Assembly: GCF_001310635.1 (NCBI RefSeq)
Contig: NZ_BAXR01000003.1
Span: forward strand, 232,261-296,260
Direction: 5' to 3'
From: Bacillus sp. JCM 19034
Lineage (GTDB): Bacteria > Bacillota > Bacilli > Bacillales > Bacillaceae_D
Length of the DNA stretch: 64,000 nt
Shown here: positions 31,836-41,470 of the stretch, piece by piece
Numbering within the stretch: the stretch's first letter is position 1
How the letters are laid out: every line of letters starts with the position of its first letter
Made by a program: the position numbers and the translations under genes
Notes under the pieces: generated by a model
Database searches by the model: none
What the model saw: the letters and a program-made list of their open reading frames with translations, nothing else
Told to the model about the DNA's origin: nothing

Positions 31836-32620
31836 TTGACACGAAATAAAGTTGAAATATGTGGTGTAGATACGTCTAAGTTACCTGTTCTGAAAAATGC
31901 AGAAATGCGTGAATTATTTCAGCGTTTGCAAAATGGTGATCCAGATGCAAGAGAAACGCTAGTTAATGGCAACTTACGGCTTGTATTGAGCGTAATCCAA
32001 CGCTTTAATAATCGCGGAGAGTATGTGGATGATCTCTTTCAAGTCGGTTGTATTGGCTTAATGAAATCAATTGACAATTTCGATTTAAGTCAAAATGTAA
32101 AATTTTCTACATATGCAGTGCCAATGATTATTGGTGAAATTAGGCGCTATTTACGTGACAATAACCCCATACGTGTTTCTCGTTCATTACGAGATATTGC
32201 GTATAAGGCGTTGCAAGTACGTGATCAATTAATGGCAGAGAAAAAGAGGGAGAAAGAACCGACTGTTCAAGAAATTGCAAAAGTATTAAATGTACCAAAA
32301 GAGGATGTTGTCTTTGCTTTAGATGCGATTCAAGACCCAGTTTCTTTATTTGAACCCATTTACAATGATGGGGGGATCCTATTTTTGTAATGGATCAAAT
32401 CAGCGATGAAAGAAATCGTGATGTGAATTGGGTTGAAGAAATTGCACTTAAAGAAGCGATGGTGCGATTAAATGAGCGCGAGAAAATGATCTTAAATATG
32501 CGGTTTTTCCAAGGGAAAACACAAATGGAAGTTGCAGATGAAATTGGGATATCACAAGCTCAAGTGTCTCGTTTAGAAAAAGCTGCAATACAGCATATGA
32601 ATAAACATGCTCAAGTTTAA
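31836..32620 (+). CDS. sigG: RNA polymerase sigma-G factor, one frame break
   Basis: About 262 residues when joined; the late forespore sigma factor. The N-terminal signature NKVEICGVDTSKLPVLKN and region 2 NRGEYVDDLFQVGCIGLMKS are essentially those of B. subtilis SigG. The frame breaks in the G6 run 32370-32375: one more G changes NDGGILFL-stop to NDGGDPIFVMDQISDERN. Region 4 then follows (TQMEVADEIGISQAQVSRLE). The start is the rare TTG 31836, 5 bases after AGGAGGG; a weak start plus leader hairpin suggests tuned low translation. Confidence 0.95.
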
Positions 32621-32631
32621 TATTGGAATGA

Positions 32632-32661
32632 GAACCGAAAAGGATACCTTTTCGGGTTTTT
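32632..32661 (+). terminator. terminator after sigG
   Basis: AACCGAAAAGG / CCTTTTCGGGT with an ATA loop and TTTTT after. Confidence 0.82.
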
Positions 32662-32802
32662 AAATGCTCAATAAGTAGACACATTGACTCTTGCTAAAGC
32701 AACAATACAGCTTGAATGAAAAGTTGTATTTGTACATAAATTTACTACCTTACAGCATATATAGTGATAAGAACTTAATTTATAAATAGGGAGTCGTGAG
32801 GC

Positions 32803-33066
32803 ATGAAAATATCTGAACTTCAAGCAAAAGACATTGTGAATATGGAGAATGGTAAGCGATTAGGACAACTAACAGATATTGAAATTGATTTACAATCAGG
32901 CCAAATTAACGCACTTGTGATTAGTGGTACTGGACGGGTCATGAGCATGTTTGGTAAGGAAGTCGAAGAAATCATTATTCCATGGAATAATATCATCCGG
33001 ATTGGATCAGATGTGATCTTGGTCGAATTACAGTCAAAATTTAATGTGAAACAGCGAGTAAAATAG
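32803..33066 (+). CDS. ylmC: YlmC/YmxH family PRC-barrel sporulation protein
   Basis: An 87-residue single PRC-barrel domain: KDIVNMENGKRLGQLTDIEID, then SGQINALVISGT and EEIIIPWNNIIRIGSDVILVE. The family has two Bacillus members (YlmC, YmxH), both tied to sporulation by annotation, with no defined biochemistry. It follows sigG as in B. subtilis. GGGAGTCGTGAGG precedes the ATG. Confidence 0.85.
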   Translation: MKISELQAKDIVNMENGKRLGQLTDIEIDLQSGQINALVISGTGRVMSMFGKEVEEIIIPWNNIIRIGSDVILVELQSKFNVKQRVK

Positions 33067-33105
33067 GAAAAGCTCAGAAAGATGTTTCGTGTTTTTTCAT
33101 ACCTA

Positions 33106-33114
33106 TGATAGAAT
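33106..33114 (+). promoter_or_regulatory. extended -10 promoter before pgeF
   Basis: TGATAGAAT is an extended -10 located 43 bases before the pgeF start; a weak TTCGTG lies 17 bases further up. It probably drives the pgeF-ylmE-sepF-ylmG-ylmH genes. Confidence 0.42.
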
Positions 33115-33156
33115 ATAAGTACCGTCTTATTTTTAGTTAAACGAGGAGAGAAAGGA

Positions 33157-33974
33157 ATGGAACCATTTATTCAAGAAAGTGAACGTTATTTTAAACTATC
33201 GCAATGGGAACAGAAGTTTTCTTCCTTAGTTGTCGGATTTACGACAAGAAATGGTGGAGTAAGTCGATTTCCGTTCAGAAGTTTAAATATGGGCTTTCAT
33301 GTCGATGATGACCAAGAATTGGTTCGACAAAATCGTCAATTATTAGCAGGCGATCTTTCCTTTCCACTTTCAAATTGGGTTGGATCGGAGCAAGTTCATG
33401 GTGCGAAGATTGTTCGTGTTTCCGCAATGGAAAAAGGGAAGGGTGCGAATGATTTGGAATCAGCTATTCGTAATACCGATGGGTTGTATACAAATGAACC
33501 CAACCTACTATTAACGAGCTTATATGCTGATTGCGTACCTATCTTTTATTATGCACCTACAGCGAACCTAATTGGTTTAGCCCATGCTGGATGGCGGGGA
33601 AGCGTTTCACGTATAGCGACAAATATGGTGAAGCTGTGGGTTGAAAATGAAGGGGTGCAAAAGAAAGATATTCTCATTACAATTGGTCCTTGTATAAGTG
33701 CTGAACGATATGAGGTAAATCGAGTTGTGATTGAGGCCGTTAATAAATGCTTTGCACACTCATTTGATACCTCATTGCTTTATAAAAAATGTCTGAAGAT
33801 CATTTTCTATTAGATTTACGAATGGTTAATAATTATTTGTTGTTGCAAGAAGGAATTGCTGCATCGCAAATTCTTATTTCTTCTTATTGTACAGCAGGAG
33901 ATGATCGCTTCTTTTCTCATCGTGCTGAAGGTGGCAAAACTGGTAGGCTTATGAGTTTTATCGGAATGAGATAG
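33157..33974 (+). CDS. pgeF: purine nucleoside phosphorylase / multicopper polyphenol oxidase family protein (YlmD/PgeF), one frame break
   Basis: About 273 residues when joined. The DUF152 fold binds zinc with a His-Cys-His set, seen in TSLYADCVPIFYY and GLAHAGWRGSV. Family members act on purine nucleosides or edit misincorporated amino acids in cell-wall precursors (PgeF). The frame breaks in the A6 run 33784-33789: one more A joins SLLYKK to MSEDHFLLDLRMVN. It sits before ylmE and sepF in the usual order. Confidence 0.87.
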
Positions 33975-33993
33975 TTTGGAAGGTGAAGAAAGA

Positions 33994-34674
33994 ATGACTG
34001 TTCAGGAAAATGTCAATAAAATTAAAGAGGATATTCAAGAAATTTGTCAAAGGATTGGTCGAAATCAGTCCGAGATACATATTATTGCAGTAACAAAGTA
34101 TGTTTCAATTGAAACCACTGCAGAGGCACTAGATGCTGGTATCCAACATTTTGGGGAAAACCGTATCGAAGGGGCATTAGAAAAATGGGAAGCTTTCCAA
34201 CCTGAAGGAACGTGGCATTTTATTGGGACGTTGCAAACAAGGAAAGTAAAAGAAATTGCTGGAAAGTATGATTATGTTCATTCCTTGGAAAGATTATCAC
34301 TTGCCAAGGAATTGGACAAGCGCATGCCAGAGGGCAAAGTGATGAAATGTTTTGTCCAAGTAAATGTATCAGGGGAAGAATCTAAATCTGGACTACACTC
34401 TAATGAAGTTGAAACATTTATTGAACAGCTAGCTGAAAATAATGGAATTGAAGTAGTTGGTTTAATGACAATGGCACCTAATGTTGAAGATCCTGAGCTC
34501 ACGCGACCTATTTTCCGCAAATTACGAGAAATTCAACAGCGTGTTCAACAAAAGAAATGGCCGCACGCACCTTGCCATGAGTTATCAATGGGTATGTCTA
34601 ATGATTATAAGGTGGCACTTGAGGAAGGGGCAACATTTATCCGAATTGGTTCAGCTTTAGTTGGAAAAGGTTAA
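33994..34674 (+). CDS. ylmE: YggS/YlmE family pyridoxal phosphate-binding protein
   Basis: A 226-residue alanine-racemase-fold protein without racemase activity, involved in pyridoxal phosphate homeostasis. The PLP lysine lies in [10 protein letters not shown], and [20 protein letters not shown] and [25 protein letters not shown] are family motifs (here cited in part). The start is ATG 33994, 8-9 bases after GGAAGGTG; TTG 33976 is upstream of the ribosome site. It ends 14 bases before sepF. Confidence 0.9.
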   Translation: MTVQENVNKIKEDIQEICQRIGRNQSEIHIIAVTKYVSIETTAEALDAGIQHFGENRIEGALEKWEAFQPEGTWHFIGTLQTRKVKEIAGKYDYVHSLERLSLAKELDKRMPEGKVMKCFVQVNVSGEESKSGLHSNEVETFIEQLAENNGIEVVGLMTMAPNVEDPELTRPIFRKLREIQQRVQQKKWPHAPCHELSMGMSNDYKVALEEGATFIRIGSALVGKG

Positions 34675-34688
34675 CAAAGGAGGAGGAA

Positions 34689-35144
34689 ATGGTGGGAATG
34701 AAATCAAAATTTAAACGTTTTTTTGAGCTTGATGATCATTATGAGGAAGTGGAAGAAGTAGAAGAAGTTTTACATCCAACTGAAGAAGTGGAGCCACAGA
34801 AGAGGCGATCTCGTTCAAATCAAACGAAAACACAAACCCAACAAAATGTCGTCAGCTTGCAGAGTATTCAAAAAGGAGCAAAAATGATTTTACTTGAGCC
34901 ACGAACATATGACGAAGCACAAGACATTGCTGATCATTTAAAAAATCGAAAAGCAGTCATAATTAATTTACAGCGGGTCTCTCATGATCAAGCAAAACGA
35001 ATTGTTGATTTTTTAAGTGGGACCGTTTATGCGATAGGCGGAGATATTCAAAAAGTGGGTATGAATATATTTTTGTGTACCCCGGATAACGTTGATGTAA
35101 CAGGTTCCATAACGGAGATGATTCAAGAGCAATTTGATCAGTAG
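34689..35144 (+). CDS. sepF: cell division protein SepF
   Basis: About 151 residues. An N-terminal membrane-targeting amphipathic helix ([14 protein letters not shown]) is followed by an acidic, then basic disordered linker and the conserved SepF core ([37 protein letters not shown]). It bundles FtsZ filaments and can partly replace FtsA as an anchor. Starts at ATG 34689, GTG 34692 or ATG 34698 are all possible after the AGGAGGAGG tract. Confidence 0.92.
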   Translation: MVGMKSKFKRFFELDDHYEEVEEVEEVLHPTEEVEPQKRRSRSNQTKTQTQQNVVSLQSIQKGAKMILLEPRTYDEAQDIADHLKNRKAVIINLQRVSHDQAKRIVDFLSGTVYAIGGDIQKVGMNIFLCTPDNVDVTGSITEMIQEQFDQ

Positions 35145-35164
35145 AAAAAGGTGGTGAAAGAAAA

Positions 35165-35416
35165 ATGAGTGGAATTGGTATGATCTTAATATATGCACTA
35201 CAAATTTATTCATATATGGTGATTGCTTACATTTTAATGTCATGGTTTCCTAATGCACGTGAAACATCGATTGGCCAAATGTTAGGTCAAATCGTCGAAC
35301 CATTTTTGGAGCCATTTAGAAAAATTATCCCTCCATTAGGAATGATTGATATATCACCAATTGTCGCTATTCTCGCCTTGCATTTTGCTAGAATGGGAGT
35401 AGCTGCGATATTTTAG
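35165..35416 (+). CDS. ylmG: YggT family membrane protein YlmG
   Basis: An 83-residue protein with two membrane spans (MILIYALQIYSYMVIAYILM and IDISPIVAILALHFARMG) separated by the conserved EPFLEPFRKIIPPLGMID loop. The family is linked to division-site or nucleoid organisation in several lineages; its role in Bacillus is unclear. It starts 21 bases after sepF, behind AAAGGTGG. Confidence 0.9.
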   Translation: MSGIGMILIYALQIYSYMVIAYILMSWFPNARETSIGQMLGQIVEPFLEPFRKIIPPLGMIDISPIVAILALHFARMGVAAIF

Positions 35417-35517
35417 ATATATAGAATATAATTTGCAGGAGCGTCTTGTAGGAAATTACGAGAAGTGTAAGCAGGTTCTTGACGCTCTGTGTTTTTCTAA
35501 ATGAAAGTGGTGTCTTC

Positions 35518-36290
35518 ATGAGTATTTATCAACATTTCCGCCAAAATGAATGGTCATTTGTTGATCAAGTGGTAGAATGGCAACAAGATGTGAAACTAGC
35601 TATCGCGAAAGGTTAACCGAATTTCTTGACCCGAGAGAGCAAGAGATTATACAAAGTATAATTGGTAATGACGATGAAGTAACAATTGCTTTTTTTGGAG
35701 GCTCACCTTATTCTGAACGGAAACGTGCCCTCATTGCACCGTCATATATTGAAGTGGATGAGGGAGATTTTAAATTATCCTTATACGAAATTCGTTATCC
35801 TGTTAAATTTGTTTCACTTGAGCATCGTGATGTTTTGGGTGCACTAATGAATCTAGGACTTAAGCGTGAAAAATTTGGAGATATTATCATGTGTAAAGAA
35901 CATGTTCAAGTAATCATTGCCGAGGAAATAGAGGAATATGTGCGAGCGAATTTACAAATGATTGGTAAAGCGACAGTGTCGATTGCTCCCTTAGCTTTAT
36001 CAAAGCTTGAGAAAAAGCAGGACGTATGGATTGAGTCAACGACAACGGTTTCCTCCTTACGATTAGATGCAGTCATGTCACAAATTTTTAATCTTTCACG
36101 TACAAAGGTCCGGCCCTATATTGAAAAGGGGCTAGTGAAAGTCAATTTTAAACTCGTTGATCAACCAGCACTACTTCTAGTTGAAGGTGATCAACTTTCT
36201 GTTAGAGGTTTTGGAAGAACAAAGCTTATTGAAATTGAAGGTAAAACCAAAAAGGATAAATATCGACTTCGATTTGGCCAGCTTTCCTAA
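35518..36290 (+). CDS. ylmH: S4-domain RNA-binding protein YlmH, one frame break
   Basis: About 257 residues when joined. It starts MSIYQHFRQNEW at ATG 35518; the frame breaks near G 35592, where one more G joins VEWQQDV to ETSYRERLTEFLDPREQEI. The C-terminal S4 RNA-binding domain reads SSLRLDAVMSQIFNLSRTK. YlmH binds the large ribosomal subunit and is connected with ribosome-associated quality control in B. subtilis. rqcH, another quality-control gene, lies elsewhere in this window. Confidence 0.88.
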
Positions 36291-36365
36291 TAAATCTTGT
36301 TGAAGGAACTCGGTTAATTATGTCGAATAGTCTATAAAGCAAAGTACAAACTAGGAGGTGGCACT

Positions 36366-36863
36366 ATGCCTTTAACACCATTAGATATTCATAACAAAGA
36401 ATTTACTAGAGGATTTCGCGGATATGATGAAGATGAGGTTAATGAGTTTTTAGACCAAGTCATTAAAGATTACGAAGCTGTTATACGTGAAAAAAAGGAA
36501 TTATTTGAAGAACTTACGACGCTTAAAGAAAAATTAGATCATTTTAATGATATGGAAGAAACATTAAATAAATCTATTTTAGTTGCCCAAGAAACAGCCG
36601 AAGAAGTTAGAAGAAATGCACAAAAGGAAGCACAGTTAATTGTCAAGGAAGCAGAGAAAAATGCTGATCGGATTATTAATGATGCTCTTGCAAAATCACG
36701 AAAAGTGATGATGGATATGGAAGAATTGAAGAAGCAAGCATCTGTTTATAAAATGCGTTTTAAAATGTTGATAGAAGCCCAGCTTGAATTGTTGCAAACA
36801 GAAGACTGGAAGGAAATGACTAATACTGTTGATGATGAAGAAGAAAGAATTTATGCTGAATAA
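36366..36863 (+). CDS. divIVA: cell division / polarity protein DivIVA
   Basis: A 165-residue coiled-coil protein that senses curved membrane at septa and poles. The N-terminal lipid-binding domain (LTPLDIHNKEFTRGFRGYD) keeps Phe17-Arg18 used for membrane insertion. Two coiled-coil stretches follow (about 30-60 and 75-140). AGGAGGTG precedes the ATG. It controls Min system placement and pole-related sporulation steps. Confidence 0.95.
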   Translation: MPLTPLDIHNKEFTRGFRGYDEDEVNEFLDQVIKDYEAVIREKKELFEELTTLKEKLDHFNDMEETLNKSILVAQETAEEVRRNAQKEAQLIVKEAEKNADRIINDALAKSRKVMMDMEELKKQASVYKMRFKMLIEAQLELLQTEDWKEMTNTVDDEEERIYAE

Positions 36864-36866
36864 AGC

Positions 36867-36895
36867 TTGATCTTCTCGGATCACTATCATATAAT
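36867..36895 (+). promoter_or_regulatory. SigA promoter for the ileS T-box leader
   Basis: TTGATC (36867-36872), a 17-base spacer, then TATAAT (36890-36895). It lies just before the T-box leader. Confidence 0.75.
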
Positions 36896-36929
36896 AATCT
36901 CATTCTTAAATTATGAAATGATAAGTAAA

Positions 36930-37164
36930 GACGATAATAAGGAAGAGTACAATTTGTTCACTGTAACTAGCGAATCAGGGATGGTGGAAGCCTGAATACA
37001 TAACATATTGGAAGATCCCCCTTTAGTTTTGCGCTGAACTACTTCAGTAAGCGGCAACGGTTCATTCACGTTACGAATGCTTGAGTGGAAAGACGTTGTC
37101 TTTTCATGAGGGTGGTACCACGGGTAAACTTCTCGTCCCTTTTTTAGGGATGGGAAGTTTTTTT
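36930..37164 (+). promoter_or_regulatory. T-box riboswitch leader of ileS
   Basis: The T-box sequence AGGGTGGTACCACG is at 37109-37122 (consensus AGGGTGGNACCGCG; one base differs). The variable base in TGGT is T, which pairs with discriminator A73 of tRNA-Ile. Upstream are a Stem I with the distal-loop motif GGATGGTGGAAGCC and a Stem III region. The terminator is at 37126-37164 (AAACTTCTCGTCCCT / AGGGATGGGAAGTTT, then T4). Uncharged tRNA-Ile should favour the antiterminator. I could not assign the specifier triplet with confidence; ATC at 37015 and ATT at 37005-37010 are candidates. Confidence 0.92.
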
Positions 37165-37262
37165 GTGAAGGAGTACCTTCACAGAAAGTCTAACTTACAT
37201 TCCATCTTCATATGAAATAAAAATTTTTGATAGTAGTTGTTTAAAAAAAAGGAGTTGAAACG

Positions 37263-40028
37263 ATGGATTACAAAGAAACATTATTAATGCCGAAAACGGC
37301 TTTTCCAATGAGAGGTAATTTACCGAATCGTGAACCAGAGCGTCAAAATGAATGGGAAGAACAAAAAATTTATGAGAAAGTACAAGAACGTACAAAGGAC
37401 CGACCTTTATTTGTTTTACATGATGGTCCACCATATGCTAATGGTGATATTCATATGGGCCACGCGTTAAATAAAATTTTAAAGGATTTTATCGTCCGGT
37501 TTAAATCAATGAGTGGGTATCATGCTCCTTATGTTCCAGGGTGGGACACACATGGTCTACCGATTGAAACGGCTTTAACGAAAAGCGGCAAGGTAAAACG
37601 AAAAGAAATGAGTGTAGCTCAGTTTCGCCAACTTTGTGAGGAATATGCTCACAAGCAAATCGCTCGTCAACGGGAACAATTTATGCGTTTAGGGGTTCGT
37701 GGTGATTGGTGGAACCCATATATCACTCTTGATAAAGGTTATGAAGCTGGACAAATTAAAGTGTTCGGTGAAATGGCGAAGAAAGGATACATCTACAAAG
37801 GGAAAAAGCCTGTATATTGGTCTCCATCTTCAGAATCTGCATTAGCTGAAGCTGAAATTGAGTACCATGACAAACGCTCGCCGTCCATTTATGTTGCATT
37901 TAATGTGAAAGATGGGAAGGGAGTTTTAGCTGGTGACGAAAAGATGGTCATTTGGACAACAACTCCTTGGACAATCCCAGCTAACTTAGGTATTGCTGTA
38001 CACCCTGATTTAACATACGTAGTAGTAAGTGTCCAGAATCAAAAATTTGTCGTTGCTGAAGGTCTACTTGAAACGTTAGTGAAGGAATTAGAATGGGATG
38101 CGTATGAAGTTACGAAATCATTTAAAGGAACTTCACTAGAAAATGTTATTGCTGAACATCCGATCTATAAACGTGACTCATTAGTTATGTGTGGTGACCA
38201 TGTTACATTAGATGCCGGAACAGGTTGTGTTCATACTGCACCAGGTCACGGGGAAGAAGACTATATTGTCGGACAAAAATACGGGTTAGATGTATTATGC
38301 CCGGTTGATGATAAAGGATACATGACATCTGAAGCACCTGGCTTTGAAGGATTGTTTTATGATGAAGCAAATAAACCAATTACAGAAAAGCTGGACGAAC
38401 TTGGTGCACTGCTGAAATTATCGTTTATTACCCATTCATATGCCCATGATTGGCGGACGAAAAAGCCTGTTATTTATCGAGCAACAGCTCAATGGTTTGC
38501 TTCAATTGAGCAATTCCGTGAGCAGCTTCTTAAAGCGATTGAAGAAGTTGACTGGCTTCCGAAATGGGGAGAAACTCGTTTGTTTAACATGGTACGTGAT
38601 CGTGGAGATTGGTGTATTTCCAGACAGCGTGCATGGGGAGTGCCAATTCCTGTATTTTATGGTGAAGATGGTGAACCAATTATTACGGATGAAACAATTG
38701 ATCATGTGGCAAACTTATTCCGTGAACACGGTTCAAATATTTGGTTTGAGTGGGATACAGAGCAATTATTACCTGAAGGTTTTACATCACCCCATAGTCC
38801 GAATGGAACGTTTACGCGTGAAATGGATATTATGGATGTTTGGTTTGATTCTGGTTCTTCTCATCAAGCTGTTCTTGAAGAACGAGAGGAGCTAAGCCGA
38901 CCAGCTGATTTATATTTAGAAGGTTCTGACCAATATCGTGGTTGGTTTAATTCATCACTTTCAACAGCTGTTGCTGTAACAGGAAAGGCACCTTACAAAG
39001 GGGTTTTGAGTCATGGCTTCGCTCTTGATGGTGATGGACGAAAAATGAGTAAGTCAATCGGTAATGTCGTCATACCAAATGACGTGATGAAGCAACTTGG
39101 AGCCGATATTTTACGGCTTTGGGTGGCATCTGTTGATTATCAAGCAGATGTACGTGTTTCTGATAAGATTTTGAAGCAAGTATCTGAATCGTATCGTAAA
39201 ATTCGTAATACGTTCCGCTTTTTGTTAGGAAATTTACATGATTTTGATCCGAATGTTCATCGCCTTGAATACAAACAGCTAAAAGATGTTGATTTATTTA
39301 TGCTTGTGAAGTTAAACGAAGTAATTGAAAAAGTAACAGAGGCTTATGAACAATATCAGTTCTCAACGGTTTATCATACCATTCATAACTTCTGTACAAT
39401 TGAATTAAGCTCTTTCTATATGGATATGGCAAAGGATACGTTGTATATCGAACATGCTGATCACCCTGCACGTAGAGCGATACAATCCGTAATGTATGAA
39501 TTGCTCGTAACGTTGACGAAGCTTATTTCGCCAATTTTACCACATACAGCTGACGAGGTATGGGGCCATATTCCAGGAGTAATAGAAGAAAGTGTGCAAT
39601 TGACAGATATTCCAAAGGCTCAAACATTTGACGATGTTACAGAGCTTAATGCGAAGTGGAATTTGTTTATGACTGTTCGTGATGATGTTCTTAAAGCACT
39701 AGAACAAGCACGTAATGAGAAAAAGATTGGGAAATCGCTAACTGCAGCCATTACTCTATATGCTGACGGTAAGGTGCATGAATTATTAACATCCATTTCA
39801 AATTTAGAGAAACTATTTATTGTATCAAATGTAGTAATTGCCAAAAAGGGAAGCGAGGTACCTGAGTCTGCTGCAACATTTGAGGAAATATCAGTAGTTG
39901 TTGAAGCAGCTGAAGGTCAAACGTGTGAGCGCTGTTGGGTTGTTTCAAATACAGTTGGACAATCTTTAGCACATCCAACGTTGTGTCTTTCATGTGCAGA
40001 CACAGTATCAAAGTATTATACGAAGTAA
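37263..40028 (+). CDS. ileS: isoleucyl-tRNA synthetase
   Basis: A 921-residue class I synthetase. HIGH appears as HMGH in [16 protein letters not shown] (about residue 64) and KMSKS in [10 protein letters not shown] (about 594). The CP1 editing domain lies between them ([33 protein letters not shown]). The C-terminal zinc-binding cysteines are seen in CERCWVVS and CLSCAD. Length and motifs fit the bacterial mupirocin-sensitive type. AAAAGGAG precedes the ATG. The frame is intact over 2.8 kb. Confidence 0.97.
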   Translation: MDYKETLLMPKTAFPMRGNLPNREPERQNEWEEQKIYEKVQERTKDRPLFVLHDGPPYANGDIHMGHALNKILKDFIVRFKSMSGYHAPYVPGWDTHGLPIETALTKSGKVKRKEMSVAQFRQLCEEYAHKQIARQREQFMRLGVRGDWWNPYITLDKGYEAGQIKVFGEMAKKGYIYKGKKPVYWSPSSESALAEAEIEYHDKRSPSIYVAFNVKDGKGVLAGDEKMVIWTTTPWTIPANLGIAVHPDLTYVVVSVQNQKFVVAEGLLETLVKELEWDAYEVTKSFKGTSLENVIAEHPIYKRDSLVMCGDHVTLDAGTGCVHTAPGHGEEDYIVGQKYGLDVLCPVDDKGYMTSEAPGFEGLFYDEANKPITEKLDELGALLKLSFITHSYAHDWRTKKPVIYRATAQWFASIEQFREQLLKAIEEVDWLPKWGETRLFNMVRDRGDWCISRQRAWGVPIPVFYGEDGEPIITDETIDHVANLFREHGSNIWFEWDTEQLLPEGFTSPHSPNGTFTREMDIMDVWFDSGSSHQAVLEEREELSRPADLYLEGSDQYRGWFNSSLSTAVAVTGKAPYKGVLSHGFALDGDGRKMSKSIGNVVIPNDVMKQLGADILRLWVASVDYQADVRVSDKILKQVSESYRKIRNTFRFLLGNLHDFDPNVHRLEYKQLKDVDLFMLVKLNEVIEKVTEAYEQYQFSTVYHTIHNFCTIELSSFYMDMAKDTLYIEHADHPARRAIQSVMYELLVTLTKLISPILPHTADEVWGHIPGVIEESVQLTDIPKAQTFDDVTELNAKWNLFMTVRDDVLKALEQARNEKKIGKSLTAAITLYADGKVHELLTSISNLEKLFIVSNVVIAKKGSEVPESAATFEEISVVVEAAEGQTCERCWVVSNTVGQSLAHPTLCLSCADTVSKYYTK

Positions 40029-40033
40029 TATGA

Positions 40034-40066
40034 AAAAAGCGACTAGTAAATGCTAGTCGCTTTTTA
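40034..40066 (+). terminator. terminator after ileS
   Basis: AAAAAGCGACTAG / CTAGTCGCTTTTT with a 6-base loop. It may work in both directions. Confidence 0.88.
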
Positions 40067-40185
40067 TGATTTCTTAAATTGCCCTCAACAAGGTTAAATC
40101 TTACTTGGGTAGCTTTTTTGTCAGTGGTGAAACTATAATTGAGCGTCTTTAAATGGACGTCAAGTATGGACTGGGGGAATGCAAG

Positions 40186-40839
40186 ATGGATTACTCATCC
40201 TTGAAACAGCAATTAATGGAAAGAAAAAAAACCGTAGAATCACGGATAAAAAACAGTTTTTCAGATGAAGAAAGAGATACACTTTCATTTACAACAGGAG
40301 AATTATCACAATATGATAATCATCCAGCTGATACCGCAACTGATTTGTATGAAAGGGAAAAGGATGCTGCTTTAATGGAACAGCTTGAGCATGAACATGA
40401 AGAAATTGAACATGCTTTGGCGAAGTTTGATAATGGCACTTATGGAATATGTGAACGGACAGGAAAAGAAATCCCTTTTGAACGACTTGAAGCTAATCCA
40501 ACAGCAAGAACAATTATTATGGAGGAATCTTCGAATCATTGGGATACTTCTCATCCAGCGGAAGAAGATGTATTAGAAGGTTTTGACACGTTTGTTTTTG
40601 ATCATATATCAAAGGAAACGCAATTTGATGCCGAAGACTCTTATCAAGCAGTTGCTTCTTTTAATGAGAATTCGATGATATTTGAAGATTCTTCATTAAC
40701 AGAACAGGATGAATTAATTGGATATGTGGAAGAGATTGAAGGATTTCTTTCTACAGGAATAGAAGGGTACTCTGGAAGCGATAATGTTGAGTTCCAACGA
40801 AATGTTCATTATGATCATTATTTAAATGGAAAAAATTAA
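40186..40839 (+). CDS. ylyA: DksA/TraR-related YlyA-like protein (YteA family)
   Basis: About 217 residues. An N-terminal coiled coil is followed by a DksA-like segment (DLYEREKDAALMEQLEHEHEEIE, NGTYGICERTGKEIPFERLEANPTA; cited in part). Only one cysteine of the usual four-cysteine zinc finger is left, as in the YteA/YlyA group. An acidic C-terminal half follows. B. subtilis YlyA, in the same ileS-lspA interval, binds RNA polymerase during late forespore expression; the same role here is inferred. GGGGGAA supports ATG 40186 over ATG 40153. Confidence 0.8.
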   Translation: MDYSSLKQQLMERKKTVESRIKNSFSDEERDTLSFTTGELSQYDNHPADTATDLYEREKDAALMEQLEHEHEEIEHALAKFDNGTYGICERTGKEIPFERLEANPTARTIIMEESSNHWDTSHPAEEDVLEGFDTFVFDHISKETQFDAEDSYQAVASFNENSMIFEDSSLTEQDELIGYVEEIEGFLSTGIEGYSGSDNVEFQRNVHYDHYLNGKN

Positions 40840-40946
40840 ATAAAACTGACTTGTAGTTAAAGCGTCGTTGCGAGCCGTTACCATTTAGAAACGTGCAAGC
40901 TCGGCGCTCTTATCCAAGAAGAAAAACTGCTCGTATTTTTCAGTTA

Positions 40947-40955
40947 TGATATAAT
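40947..40955 (+). promoter_or_regulatory. extended -10 promoter before lspA
   Basis: TGATATAAT carries a perfect TATAAT with the TGn extension, about 40 bases before the lspA start; the -35 is poor. Confidence 0.5.
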
Positions 40956-40995
40956 AACAAAAGTTAACAATTTAATGGTAGGTGGAGGGGTAAGA

Positions 40996-41470
40996 TTGAA
41001 AGTATTAAAGTATTATGCTATTGCGGTCGTTATCATTTTATTAGATCAACTTTCAAAATGGATCGTAGTTAAGGAAATGGCTATTGGGGAGAGAATAACA
41101 GTAATTGAGAATGTTCTCTATCTAACGTCACATCGTAATACAGGAGCAGCTTTCGGTATTTTAGAAGGACAAATGTGGTTTTTTTATGTTGTGACGATTA
41201 TTGTTGTTGTCGGTATTATTTATTTCATGAAAAAAGAAGCATCGAAAAGTATAATAATGGGGATATCCTTAGGGCTACTTCTTGGAGGAGCACTCGGAAA
41301 CTTTATTGACCGTATATTTCGTCGAGAAGTAGTTGATTTTATTGATACATATATTTTTGGTTATGACTTTGCGATATTTAACGTAGCTGATTCGGCTCTG
41401 TGTCGGGGTAGCACTTATTCTTATAAAAATGATTGCTGATGAGCGGAAACAGAAAAAGGAGAGAGCATAG
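40996..41470 (+). CDS. lspA: lipoprotein signal peptidase LspA, one frame break
   Basis: About 158-159 residues when joined; a four-span membrane aspartic protease (signal peptidase II) that cleaves prolipoproteins. Catalytic aspartates lie in [10 protein letters not shown] and [17 protein letters not shown] and [11 protein letters not shown] are also conserved. The frame breaks at 41396-41403: restoring one CT unit gives [21 protein letters not shown] and the stop at 41470. A single extra G is a less good alternative. TTG 40996 lies 6 bases after GGTGGAGGGG. The stop overlaps the rluD start. Confidence 0.9.

Noticed and set aside
30197..32375. Programmed frameshifting at the G7 and G6 runs in spoIIGA and sigG
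   Set aside because: No slippery heptamer plus downstream pseudoknot is evident, homologues are encoded in one frame, and similar breaks occur in many unrelated runs here.
35440..35495. Hairpin GAGCGTC / GACGCTC between ylmG and ylmH as a terminator
   Set aside because: Only 7 pairs with a loop of nearly 40 bases, so I do not call it.
38440..38895. A 151-codon open frame inside ileS in another frame
   Set aside because: ileS is intact with all catalytic motifs across this stretch; the second frame has no independent start signal.
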